From contig NZ_AP027764.1 in the NCBI RefSeq assembly GCF_036503815.1, positions 2,108,001 through 2,172,000 on the forward strand: a stretch of 64,000 nt of DNA, read 5' to 3'. The translations under genes were made by a program, and so were the position numbers. Positions 43,514 through 51,634 of this stretch are shown piece by piece; positions within the stretch are counted from its first letter, which is position 1; the number at the start of each line of letters is the position of its first letter. The DNA comes from Escherichia coli (GTDB lineage Bacteria > Pseudomonadota > Gammaproteobacteria > Enterobacterales > Enterobacteriaceae). The notes under the pieces are model-generated. The model worked only from the letters and a program-made list of their open reading frames with translations. It was not told the origin of the DNA and made no database searches.

Positions 43514-44912
43514 CCGGATTGCACCACCAGATGAGCACGCCGCCAGTGCCGGTGGCCTTGCCGTTGGCATACTGGGGGCACTGAAAGCCGCAGGTGGACT
43601 GTGGTTTGGCTGGAGTGGCGAAACAGGAAATGAGGATCAGCCACTAAAAAAGGTGAAAAAGGGTAACATTACGTGGGCCTCTTTTAACCTCAGCGAACAG
43701 GACCTTGACGAATACTACAACCAATTCTCCAATGCCGTTCTCTGGCCTGCTTTTCATTATCGCCTCGATCTGGTGCAATTTCAGCGTCCTGCCTGGGATG
43801 GCTACCTACGCGTAAATGCAATGCTGGCAGATAAATTATTGCCGCTCCTGCAAGACGATGACATTATCTGGATCCACGATTATCACCTGTTGCCCTTTGC
43901 GCATGAATTACGCAAAAGAGGGGTGAATAATCGCATTGGTTTCTTTTTGCATATTCCATTCCCGACGCCGGAAATCTTCAACGCGCTGCCGACATATGAC
44001 ACCTTGCTTGAACAGCTTTGTGATTATGATTTGCTGGGTTTCCAGACAGAAAACGATCGTCTGGCGTTCCTGGATTGCCTTTCTAACCTGACCCGTGTCA
44101 CGACGCGTAGCGCAAAAAGCCATACGGCGTGGGGCAAAGCGTTTCGAACAGAAGTTTACCCGATCGGCATTGAACCGAAAGAAATAGCGAAACAGGCTGC
44201 CGGACCACTGCCGCCAAAACTGGCGCAACTCAAAGCGGAACTGAAAAACGTACAGAACATCTTTTCTGTTGAACGACTGGATTATTCCAAAGGTTTGCCG
44301 GAGCGTTTTCTCGCCTATGAAGCGTTACTGGAAAAATATCCGCAACATCACGGTAAAATTCGTTATACCCAGATCGCGCCAACGTCGCGTGGTGATGTGC
44401 AAGCCTATCAGGATATTCGTCATCAGCTCGAAAATGAAGCCGGACGAATTAATGGTAAATATGGGCAATTAGGCTGGACGCCGCTTTATTATTTGAATCA
44501 GCATTTTGACCGTAAATTACTGATGAAAATATTCCGCTACTCTGACGTGGGCTTAGTGACGCCACTGCGTGACGGGATGAACCTGGTGGCAAAAGAGTAT
44601 GTTGCCGCTCAGGACCCAGCCAACCCGGGCGTACTTGTTCTTTCGCAATTTGCGGGAGCGGCAAACGAGTTAACGTCGGCGTTAATTGTTAATCCCTACG
44701 ATCGTGACGAAGTTGCAGCTGCGCTGGATCGTGCATTGACTATGTCGCTGGCGGAACGTATTTCCCGTCATGCAGAAATGCTGGACGTTATCGTGAAAAA
44801 CGATATTAACCACTGGCAGGAGTGCTTCATTAGCGACCTAAAGCAGATAGTTCCGCGAAGCGCGGAAAGCCAGCAGCGCGATAAAGTTGCTACCTTTCCT
44901 AAGCTTGCGTAA
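43488..44912 (+). CDS. otsA: OtsA, trehalose-6-phosphate synthase
   Basis: The protein has 474 residues from the ATG at 43488 inside the otsB end. GT20 glycosyltransferase: an N-terminal GGLAVGILGALKAAGG loop binds UDP-glucose, WIHDYHLLPF is the family core, and RLDYSKGLPER and DGMNLVAKEYVA are the donor-site motifs. It makes trehalose-6-phosphate from UDP-glucose and glucose-6-phosphate, used as osmoprotectant and stress sugar. Confidence 0.98.
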   Translation: MSRLVVVSNRIAPPDEHAASAGGLAVGILGALKAAGGLWFGWSGETGNEDQPLKKVKKGNITWASFNLSEQDLDEYYNQFSNAVLWPAFHYRLDLVQFQRPAWDGYLRVNAMLADKLLPLLQDDDIIWIHDYHLLPFAHELRKRGVNNRIGFFLHIPFPTPEIFNALPTYDTLLEQLCDYDLLGFQTENDRLAFLDCLSNLTRVTTRSAKSHTAWGKAFRTEVYPIGIEPKEIAKQAAGPLPPKLAQLKAELKNVQNIFSVERLDYSKGLPERFLAYEALLEKYPQHHGKIRYTQIAPTSRGDVQAYQDIRHQLENEAGRINGKYGQLGWTPLYYLNQHFDRKLLMKIFRYSDVGLVTPLRDGMNLVAKEYVAAQDPANPGVLVLSQFAGAANELTSALIVNPYDRDEVAAALDRALTMSLAERISRHAEMLDVIVKNDINHWQECFISDLKQIVPRSAESQQRDKVATFPKLA

Positions 44913-44918
44913 GTGCGG

Positions 44919-45347
44919 TTAATCTCCCGTAAGTGGAACTAACAGCACATCGACCTCACTTGAGGCAATCACTCTTTTCGCCGAGCAGGATGCTCGCGAA
45001 AAGAAACTGTGATTGTGATTACCGCAAATCACCAAATCGAAATGATGTTTGCGACAAACCTCCAGAATATGTTCGCTTAACTCACCGTAGGCAATAAACG
45101 TCTCGTCAACGGGATACCCCGCATCCTGAATTAACTTATCAAGAAAGCTTTGCGTTTCTTCCTGCATCACGCTGCGTAAATCTTCAAGCATCGGCGCGGC
45201 TAATTGATTGTACATTTCCGGGTCGGAAGCGAGAGTAATTAAACTGATGTGTCCCTTTACTGGCCTGGCGATAGATACCGCTTTTGCTAGCAGTTGCTGA
45301 CTTTCCGGTGTAACCGCAACGGCGACAAGAATATTGCTATAGCTCAT
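44919..45347 (-). CDS. uspC: UspC, universal stress protein C
   Basis: The 142-residue USP-A fold protein has the start MSYSNILVAVAVTPESQQLLAKA and a C-terminal ICGNHNHSFFSRASCSAKRVIASSEVDVLLV. The G-2x-G-9x-G nucleotide motif is degenerate here (CGNHNHSF), as in UspA-type members that do not bind ATP strongly. Published data connect it with stress resistance, motility and KdpDE scaffolding. It is convergent with otsA. Confidence 0.96.
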   Translation of the reverse strand: MSYSNILVAVAVTPESQQLLAKAVSIARPVKGHISLITLASDPEMYNQLAAPMLEDLRSVMQEETQSFLDKLIQDAGYPVDETFIAYGELSEHILEVCRKHHFDLVICGNHNHSFFSRASCSAKRVIASSEVDVLLVPLTGD

Positions 45348-45846
45348 AACCTGTTCCTTATTCTGTGAACTTCAGGTGACATTAAAGCTTTACTCCTAAT
45401 GGAGGAAGGACGCAATTCGAACTCAGTCAAACAGGTAAATATTAGCCTGGTTATTAGTAAAAACAATTAATCAATGACGCCCAGCAATCATATAATTTCA
45501 ATTGTTATTATAAGGAAAAAATGTACTAATTCCCCATATTAAACAAATGGGTAATATATATAAAACATTTCGTTAATATTAAGTGGGTTGTTGCCTGTCT
45601 TTGCCTTAAATCAGTATATTGTGTTGTAAGTGCCTGTTTGTAAATAGATTAACTGATTTTGCATTTGACCAATTATTTATAGCAGATGATTATTTACGGT
45701 GAGTTATTTTAACTGTGCGAAACATCTCATTTCGATTATTACGGTTTCACTTTTGCTTACCATCGGTGTGAAAAACTTTTTAACAGATTGAAATACACCC
45801 AAAACAAAAGTATGACTTATACATTTATGTTAAGTAATTGAGTGTT

Positions 45847-45868
45847 TTATGTGATCTGTATCACACAT
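45847..45868 (+). promoter_or_regulatory. CRP site of flhDC
   Basis: TTATGTGATCTGTATCACACAT matches TGTGA-N6-TCACA. Its centre (45857.5) lies 71.5 bp before the predicted start at 45929, a standard class I activator position reported for flhDC. Confidence 0.9.
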
Positions 45869-45893
45869 TATTGAAAATCGCAGTACCCCTCCG

Positions 45894-45922
45894 TTGTATG
45901 TGCGTGTAGTGACGAGTACAGT
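45894..45922 (+). promoter_or_regulatory. flhDC promoter
   Basis: -35 TTGTAT at 45894-45899, a 17-bp spacer, and -10 TACAGT at 45917-45922 give a start near 45929. The 5' leader would be 200 nt, matching the published 198-nt leader closely. Confidence 0.75.
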
Positions 45923-46128
45923 TGCGTCGATTTAGGAAAAATCTTAGATAAGTGTAAAGTACCCCCTCTATTTGTAAGGACCTATTAAACCCAATAAGGT
46001 GGGGCTGTTTTATTGCAGCTTATCGCAACTATTCTAATGCTAATTACTTTTTACCGGGGCTTCCCGGCGACATCACGGGGTGCGGTGATACCGCATAAAA
46101 ATAAAGTTGGTTATTCTGGGTGGGAATA

Positions 46129-46479
46129 ATGCATACCTCCGAGTTGCTGAAACACATTTATGACATCAACTTGTCATATTTACTACTTGCACAGCGTCTG
46201 ATTGTTCAGGACAAAGCGTCCGCAATGTTTCGTCTCGGCATAAATGAAGAAATGGCGACAACGTTAGCGGCACTGACTCTTCCGCAAATGGTTAAGCTGG
46301 CAGAAACCAATCAACTGGTTTGTCACTTTCGTTTTGACAGCCACCAGACGATTACTCAGTTGACGCAAGATTCCCGCGTTGACGATCTCCAGCAAATTCA
46401 TACCGGCATCATGCTCTCGACACGCTTGCTGAATGATGTTAATCAGCCTGAAGAAGCGCTGCGCAAGAAAAGGGCGTGA
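46129..46479 (+). CDS. flhD: FlhD, master regulator of flagellar genes
   Basis: The protein has 116 residues from the ATG at 46129 ([12 protein letters not shown]). A GTG nine bases upstream is in frame, but GGGTGGGAAT is likely the ribosome-binding site. It is all-helical; the Cys65 that joins FlhD dimers in K-12 is not at the expected place in my reading, where [12 protein letters not shown] carries the only Cys (C65). FlhD4C2 activates class 2 promoters. It overlaps nothing and is followed by flhC after 2 bp. Confidence 0.97.
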
Positions 46480-46481
46480 TC

Positions 46482-47060
46482 ATGAGTGAAAAAAGCATTG
46501 TTCAGGAAGCGCGGGATATTCAGCTGGCAATGGAATTGATCACCCTGGGCGCTCGTTTGCAGATGCTGGAAAGCGAAACACAGTTAAGTCGCGGACGCCT
46601 GATAAAACTCTATAAAGAACTGCGCGGAAGCCCACCGCCGAAAGGCATGCTGCCATTCTCAACCGACTGGTTTATGACCTGGGAACAAAACGTTCATGCT
46701 TCGATGTTCTGTAACGCATGGCAGTTTTTACTGAAAACCGGCTTGTGTAATGGCGTCGATGCGGTAATCAAAGCCTACCGTTTATACCTTGAACAGTGCC
46801 CGCAAGCAGAAGAAGGACCGCTACTGGCATTAACCCGTGCCTGGACATTGGTACGGTTTGTTGAAAGTGGATTACTGCAACTTTCCAGCTGCAACTGCTG
46901 CGGCGGCAATTTTATTACCCACGCTCACCAGCCTGTTGGCAGCTTTGCCTGCAGCTTATGTCAGCCGCCATCCCGGGCAGTAAAAAGACGTAAACTTTCC
47001 CAGAATCCTGCCGATATTATCCCACAACTGCTGGATGAACAGAGAGTACAGGCTGTTTAA
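46482..47060 (+). CDS. flhC: FlhC, DNA-binding subunit of the master regulator
   Basis: The protein has 192 residues from the ATG at 46482. Zinc is bound by four cysteines: C137 and C140 ([10 protein letters not shown]) with C157 and C160 (FACSLCQ). It forms the FlhD4C2 complex that binds upstream of class 2 genes such as fliF, fliE, fliL, fliA and flhB here. A sigma-28 promoter lies within its last 70 bp (see separate entry), so the end of the gene also codes for regulatory DNA. Confidence 0.97.
46991..47017 (+). promoter_or_regulatory. Sigma-28 promoter inside flhC, driving MotR and motAB-cheAW
   Basis: TAAA (46991-46994), a 15-bp spacer, and GCCGATAT (47010-47017) differ from the FliA consensus by one base and have exact spacing. 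The promoter lies within the coding region of flhC. The start would be near 47024-47026. No similarly good sigma-28 site lies between here and motA. Confidence 0.9.
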
Positions 47061-47118
47061 CTGATACGGTGTGGCGAAACATTCCAGCAGCGGTAACGAC
47101 GTACCGCTGCTTTTTTTT
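47025..47118 (+). ncRNA. motR: MotR small RNA in the motA leader
   Basis: An RNA from the internal sigma-28 promoter to the following rho-independent terminator would be about 94 nt, the published size of the Hfq-bound sRNA MotR that promotes flagella number and ribosomal protein expression. It overlaps the last 12 codons of flhC. The 5' end is inferred from promoter spacing. Read-through gives the motA mRNA. Confidence 0.8.
47086..47118 (+). terminator. Terminator downstream of flhDC / MotR
   Basis: The perfect 10-bp stem AGCAGCGGTA / TACCGCTGCT closes a 6-nt loop and is followed by eight Ts. It lies 25 bp after the flhC stop and 70 bp before motA. Confidence 0.93.
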
Positions 47119-47186
47119 GCCCCAATCGCGCGTTAACGTCTGACGACTGAACATCCTGTCATGGTCAACAGTGGAAGGATGATGTC

Positions 47187-48074
47187 GTGCTTATCTTATT
47201 AGGTTACCTGGTTGTTCTCGGTACAGTTTTCGGCGGTTATCTGATGACCGGTGGAAGCCTTGGAGCACTCTATCAACCCGCTGAACTGGTGATTATTGCC
47301 GGTGCAGGGATTGGGTCGTTTATCGTCGGCAATAATGGCAAAGCGATTAAAGGCACGCTGAAGGCGCTGCCGTTGCTATTTCGTCGCTCCAAATATACCA
47401 AAGCAATGTATATGGATCTGCTGGCTCTGCTTTATCGGTTGATGGCGAAATCGCGGCAGATGGGGATGTTTTCGCTGGAACGCGATATTGAAAATCCCCG
47501 TGAGAGCGAGATCTTCGCCAGCTACCCACGCATCCTTGCGGATAGCGTCATGCTTGATTTTATCGTCGATTATCTGCGCCTGATTATCAGCGGTCACATG
47601 AATACCTTCGAAATTGAAGCCCTGATGGATGAAGAGATTGAGACGCACGAAAGCGAAGCAGAAGTCCCGGCGAACAGTCTGGCATTGGTCGGGGACTCAC
47701 TTCCGGCGTTTGGTATTGTCGCGGCTGTGATGGGGGTCGTTCACGCGTTAGGTTCAGCCGATCGCCCTGCCGCCGAGCTGGGGGCGCTTATCGCACATGC
47801 GATGGTGGGGACTTTCCTCGGTATTTTATTGGCTTACGGATTTATTTCCCCATTAGCGAGTGTTTTACGTCAGAAAAGCGCCGAAACCAGCAAAATGATG
47901 CAATGCGTGAAAGTCACACTGCTTTCTAATCTGAACGGTTACGCACCGCCTATCGCCGTTGAGTTTGGTCGCAAAACGCTCTATTCCAGCGAACGTCCGT
48001 CGTTTATTGAACTGGAAGAGCATGTGCGTGCAGTGAAAAATCCGCAACAACAGACGACAACCGAGGAAGCATGA
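47187..48074 (+). CDS. motA: MotA, flagellar stator proton channel subunit
   Basis: The protein has 295 residues and starts at GTG (47187), after GGAAGGATGATGTC. Four membrane segments (about 1-22, 33-50, 170-190, 201-222) are visible. The cytoplasmic loop has R90 and E98, which contact FliG charges, and conserved prolines lie near residues 173 and 222. It forms a pentamer around a MotB dimer. It overlaps motB by 4 bp. Confidence 0.98.
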   Translation: MLILLGYLVVLGTVFGGYLMTGGSLGALYQPAELVIIAGAGIGSFIVGNNGKAIKGTLKALPLLFRRSKYTKAMYMDLLALLYRLMAKSRQMGMFSLERDIENPRESEIFASYPRILADSVMLDFIVDYLRLIISGHMNTFEIEALMDEEIETHESEAEVPANSLALVGDSLPAFGIVAAVMGVVHALGSADRPAAELGALIAHAMVGTFLGILLAYGFISPLASVLRQKSAETSKMMQCVKVTLLSNLNGYAPPIAVEFGRKTLYSSERPSFIELEEHVRAVKNPQQQTTTEEA

Positions 48075-48997
48075 AGAATCAAGCGCATCCGATTATTGTC
48101 GTCAAACGACGCAAAGCCAAAAGCCACGGGGCAGCACATGGATCGTGGAAGATTGCTTATGCCGACTTTATGACCGCGATGATGGCCTTTTTTCTGGTGA
48201 TGTGGCTAATCTCCATCTCCAGCCCAAAAGAGCTGATTCAGATTGCGGAGTACTTCCGGACTCCACTGGCGACTGCGGTTACGGGCGGCGATCGCATTTC
48301 TAATAGTGAAAGCCCAATTCCCGGTGGGGGTGATGATTACACCCAAAGCCAGGGGGAAGTGAATAAGCAGCCGAACATCGAAGAGCTGAAAAAACGCATG
48401 GAGCAAAGTCGATTGCGGAAATTGCGTGGCGATCTCGACCAGTTGATTGAATCCGATCCGAAACTGCGGGCGTTACGTCCACATCTCAAAATCGATCTGG
48501 TCCAGGAAGGTCTACGTATTCAGATCATCGATAGCCAGAATCGCCCGATGTTCAGAACCGGCAGTGCCGACGTCGAACCCTATATGCGCGACATTCTGCG
48601 CGCCATCGCGCCCGTTCTGAATGGTATTCCCAACCGTATTAGCCTTTCGGGTCATACCGATGATTTCCCTTACGCCAGTGGTGAGAAAGGATATAGCAAC
48701 TGGGAGCTTTCTGCCGATCGGGCCAATGCATCCCGCCGCGAACTGATGGTTGGCGGATTGGATGGCGGCAAAGTGTTACGTGTTGTCGGCATGGCGGCAA
48801 CGATGCGCTTAAGCGATCGCGGTCCTGATGATGCTGTCAACCGTCGTATCAGCCTGCTGGTACTGAACAAACAAGCCGAACAGGCCATTTTGCATGAAAA
48901 CGCCGAAAGCCAGAATGAGCCAGTAAGCGCCCTGGAAAAACCTGAGGTTGCACCACAGGTCAGTGTTCCCACAATGCCATCAGCCGAACCGAGGTGA
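48071..48997 (+). CDS. motB: MotB, flagellar stator peptidoglycan-anchored subunit
   Basis: The protein has 308 residues: a basic N-terminus, then a membrane helix (about 28-49) with the proton-carrying D32 (AYADFMTAMMAF), a plug region, and an OmpA-like peptidoglycan-binding domain (about 150-265; LSGHTDDFPY, LSADRANASRREL). It makes the stator channel with MotA. It ends 4 bp before the cheA start. Confidence 0.98.
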   Translation: MKNQAHPIIVVKRRKAKSHGAAHGSWKIAYADFMTAMMAFFLVMWLISISSPKELIQIAEYFRTPLATAVTGGDRISNSESPIPGGGDDYTQSQGEVNKQPNIEELKKRMEQSRLRKLRGDLDQLIESDPKLRALRPHLKIDLVQEGLRIQIIDSQNRPMFRTGSADVEPYMRDILRAIAPVLNGIPNRISLSGHTDDFPYASGEKGYSNWELSADRANASRRELMVGGLDGGKVLRVVGMAATMRLSDRGPDDAVNRRISLLVLNKQAEQAILHENAESQNEPVSALEKPEVAPQVSVPTMPSAEPR

Positions 48998-49001
48998 CAG
49001 C

Positions 49002-50966
49002 GTGAGCATGGATATAAGCGATTTTTATCAGACATTTTTTGATGAAGCGGACGAACTGTTGGCTGACATGGAGCAGCATCTGCTGGTTTTGCAGCCGGAA
49101 GCGCCAGATGCCGAACAATTGAATGCCATCTTTCGGGCTGCCCACTCGATCAAAGGAGGGGCAGGAACCTTTGGCTTCAGCGTTTTGCAGGAAACCACGC
49201 ATCTGATGGAAAACCTGCTCGACGAAGCCAGACGAGGTGAGATGCAACTCAACACCGACATTATCAATCTGTTTTTGGAAACGAAGGACATCATGCAAGA
49301 ACAGCTCGACGCTTATAAACAGTCGCAAGAGCCGGATGCCGCCAGCTTCGATTATATCTGCCAGGCCTTGCGTCAACTGGCATTAGAAGCGAAAGGCGAA
49401 ACGCCATCCGCAGTGACCCGATTAAGTGTGGTTGCCAAAAGTGAACCGCAAGATGAGCAGAGTCGCTGTCAGTCACCGCGTCGAATTATCCTCTCGCGCC
49501 TGAAGGCCGGGGAAGTCGACCTGCTGGAAGAAGAGCTGGGACATCTGACAACCCTAACTGACGTGGTAAAGGGGGCGGATTCTCTCTCGGCAATATTACC
49601 GGGCGACATTGCCGAAGATGACATCACAGCGGTACTCTGTTTTGTGATCGAGGCCGATCAGATTACCTTTGAAACAGTAGAAGTCGCGCCAAAAATATCC
49701 CCCCCACCAGTGCTTAAACTGGCAGCCGAACAAGCGCCAACCGGTCGCGTGGAGCGGGAAAAAACGACGCGCAGCAGTGAATCCACCAGCATCCGTGTAG
49801 CGGTAGAAAAGGTTGATCAATTAATTAACCTCGTCGGCGAGCTGGTCATCACCCAGTCCATGCTTGCCCAGCGTTCCAGCGAACTGGACCCGGTTAATCA
49901 TGGTGATTTGATTACCAGCATGGGGCAGTTACAACGTAACGCTCGTGATTTGCAGGAATCAGTGATGTCGATTCGCATGATGCCGATGGAATATGTCTTT
50001 AGTCGCTATCCCCGGTTGGTGCGTGATCTGGCGGGAAAACTCGGCAAGCAGGTAGAACTGACGCTGGTGGGCAGTTCCACTGAACTCGACAAGAGCCTGA
50101 TAGAACGCATTATCGATCCGCTGACCCACCTGGTACGCAATAGCCTCGATCACGGTATTGAACTGCCAGAAAAACGGCTCGCCGCAGGTAAAAACAGTGT
50201 CGGAAATTTAATTCTGTCTGCCGAACATCAGGGCGGCAACATTTGCATTGAAGTGACCGATGATGGTGCGGGGCTAAACCGTGAGCGAATTCTGGCAAAA
50301 GCGGCCTCGCAAGGTTTGACTGTCAGCGAAAACATGAGCGACGACGAAGTCGCGATGCTGATATTTGCGCCTGGCTTCTCCACTGCGGAACAGGTCACCG
50401 ACGTCTCCGGGCGCGGCGTCGGTATGGATGTCGTTAAACGTAATATCCAGGAGATGGGGGGGCATGTCGAAATCCAGTCGAAGCAGGGCACAGGTACTAC
50501 CATCCGCATTTTACTGCCGCTGACGCTGGCCATCCTCGACGGCATGTCCGTACGCGTTGCGGATGAAGTTTTCATTCTGCCGCTGAATGCGGTCATGGAA
50601 TCACTGCAACCCCGTGAAGCTGATCTCCATCCACTGGCAGGCGGCGAGCGGGTGCTGGAAGTGCGTGGTGAATATCTGCCCATCGTTGAATTGTGGAAAG
50701 TATTCAACGTCGCGGGCGCGAAAACCGAAGCCACCCAGGGAATTGTGGTGATCCTGCAAAGTGGCGGTCGCCGCTACGCCTTGCTGGTGGATCAACTAAT
50801 CGGTCAACACCAGGTTGTGGTTAAAAACCTTGAAAGTAACTATCGCAAAGTCCCCGGCATTTCTGCTGCGACCATTCTTGGCGACGGCAGCGTGGCACTG
50901 ATTGTTGATGTCTCCGCCTTGCAGGCGATAAACCGCGAACAACGTATGGCGAACACCGCCGCCTGA
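49002..50966 (+). CDS. cheA: CheA, chemotaxis histidine kinase
   Basis: The protein has 654 residues from the GTG at 49002. P1 with H48 (FRAAHSIKGGAG), P2 that binds CheY and CheB (about 160-225), P3 dimerisation, P4 ATPase (HLVRNSLDHGIE, VTDDGAGL, GRGVGMDVV) and P5 CheW-like domain are in order. An internal Met98 (MQEQLDAYKQ) provides the short form CheA-S, which lacks H48. It autophosphorylates on H48 and passes phosphate to CheY and CheB. Confidence 0.98.
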   Translation: MSMDISDFYQTFFDEADELLADMEQHLLVLQPEAPDAEQLNAIFRAAHSIKGGAGTFGFSVLQETTHLMENLLDEARRGEMQLNTDIINLFLETKDIMQEQLDAYKQSQEPDAASFDYICQALRQLALEAKGETPSAVTRLSVVAKSEPQDEQSRCQSPRRIILSRLKAGEVDLLEEELGHLTTLTDVVKGADSLSAILPGDIAEDDITAVLCFVIEADQITFETVEVAPKISPPPVLKLAAEQAPTGRVEREKTTRSSESTSIRVAVEKVDQLINLVGELVITQSMLAQRSSELDPVNHGDLITSMGQLQRNARDLQESVMSIRMMPMEYVFSRYPRLVRDLAGKLGKQVELTLVGSSTELDKSLIERIIDPLTHLVRNSLDHGIELPEKRLAAGKNSVGNLILSAEHQGGNICIEVTDDGAGLNRERILAKAASQGLTVSENMSDDEVAMLIFAPGFSTAEQVTDVSGRGVGMDVVKRNIQEMGGHVEIQSKQGTGTTIRILLPLTLAILDGMSVRVADEVFILPLNAVMESLQPREADLHPLAGGERVLEVRGEYLPIVELWKVFNVAGAKTEATQGIVVILQSGGRRYALLVDQLIGQHQVVVKNLESNYRKVPGISAATILGDGSVALIVDVSALQAINREQRMANTAA

Positions 50967-50986
50967 ATGAGTAAAAAGGTAACAAT

Positions 50987-51490
50987 ATGACCGGTATGAC
51001 GAATGTAACAAAGCTGGCCAGCGAGCCGTCAGGCCAGGAATTCCTGGTATTTACCCTTGGTGACGAAGAATACGGTATTGATATTCTGAAAGTGCAGGAG
51101 ATCCGTGGTTACGATCAGGTGACACGGATTGCAAACACGCCAGCGTTTATCAAAGGTGTCACTAATCTGCGCGGTGTTATTGTGCCGATTGTCGACTTAC
51201 GAATTAAGTTCAGCCAGGTGGATGTGGACTATAACGACAACACGGTAGTTATCGTCCTGAATCTCGGACAGCGGGTGGTCGGCATCGTGGTTGACGGCGT
51301 CTCAGATGTGCTTTCATTGACGGCGGAGCAAATTCGTCCGGCACCGGAATTTGCCGTGACGCTTTCAACAGAATATCTCACTGGACTGGGCGCACTGGGC
51401 GACCGCATGTTGATTCTGGTGAACATCGAAAAACTGCTGAACAGCGAAGAGATGGCGCTGTTAGATAGCGCGGCGTCAGAAGTGGCGTAA
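50987..51490 (+). CDS. cheW: CheW, chemotaxis coupling protein
   Basis: The 167-residue protein has two SH3-like subdomains. Motifs seen are [39 protein letters not shown] and [10 protein letters not shown]. It links receptor tips to the CheA P5 domain in the array. It is the last gene of motAB-cheAW, with a terminator after it. Confidence 0.98.
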
Positions 51491-51517
51491 TTCTCCTGAT
51501 TTCCTCAATTGCAATGA

Positions 51518-51547
51518 ACCCGATGACCTGCGCATCGGGTTTTTTAT
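51518..51547 (+). terminator. Terminator after cheW
   Basis: The 8-bp stem ACCCGATG / CATCGGGT with a short loop (ACCTGCG) is followed by six Ts. It separates motAB-cheAW from tar. Confidence 0.9.
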
Positions 51548-51576
51548 TTCAGTTTCGCGGCGGGTGGCATCAGCAA

Positions 51577-51603
51577 TAAAGTTTCCCTCCTTCTTGCCGA
51601 TAA
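51577..51603 (+). promoter_or_regulatory. Sigma-28 promoter of tar-tap-cheRBYZ
   Basis: TAAA (51577-51580), a 15-bp spacer, and GCCGATAA (51596-51603) form an exact FliA consensus, 32 bp upstream of the tar start codon. Confidence 0.95.
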
Positions 51604-51634
51604 CGAGATCAACTTGTTTTCAGGAAGGTGCCTT

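Larger units (their letters stand above)
45348..46128. promoter_or_regulatory. Long flhDC control region, free of insertion sequences
   Basis: The 781 bp between uspC and flhD are AT-rich. Many MG1655 stocks carry an IS1 in this interval that raises motility; none is present here. The final 200 nt are the flhDC 5' leader, known target of CsrA and of the sRNAs ArcZ, OmrA/B, OxyS and McaS. A GGA motif (45935-45937) near the mRNA 5' end fits CsrA site 1. The upstream part (45420-45840) holds expected sites for RcsAB, LrhA, OmpR and H-NS, which I did not map. Confidence 0.8.
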
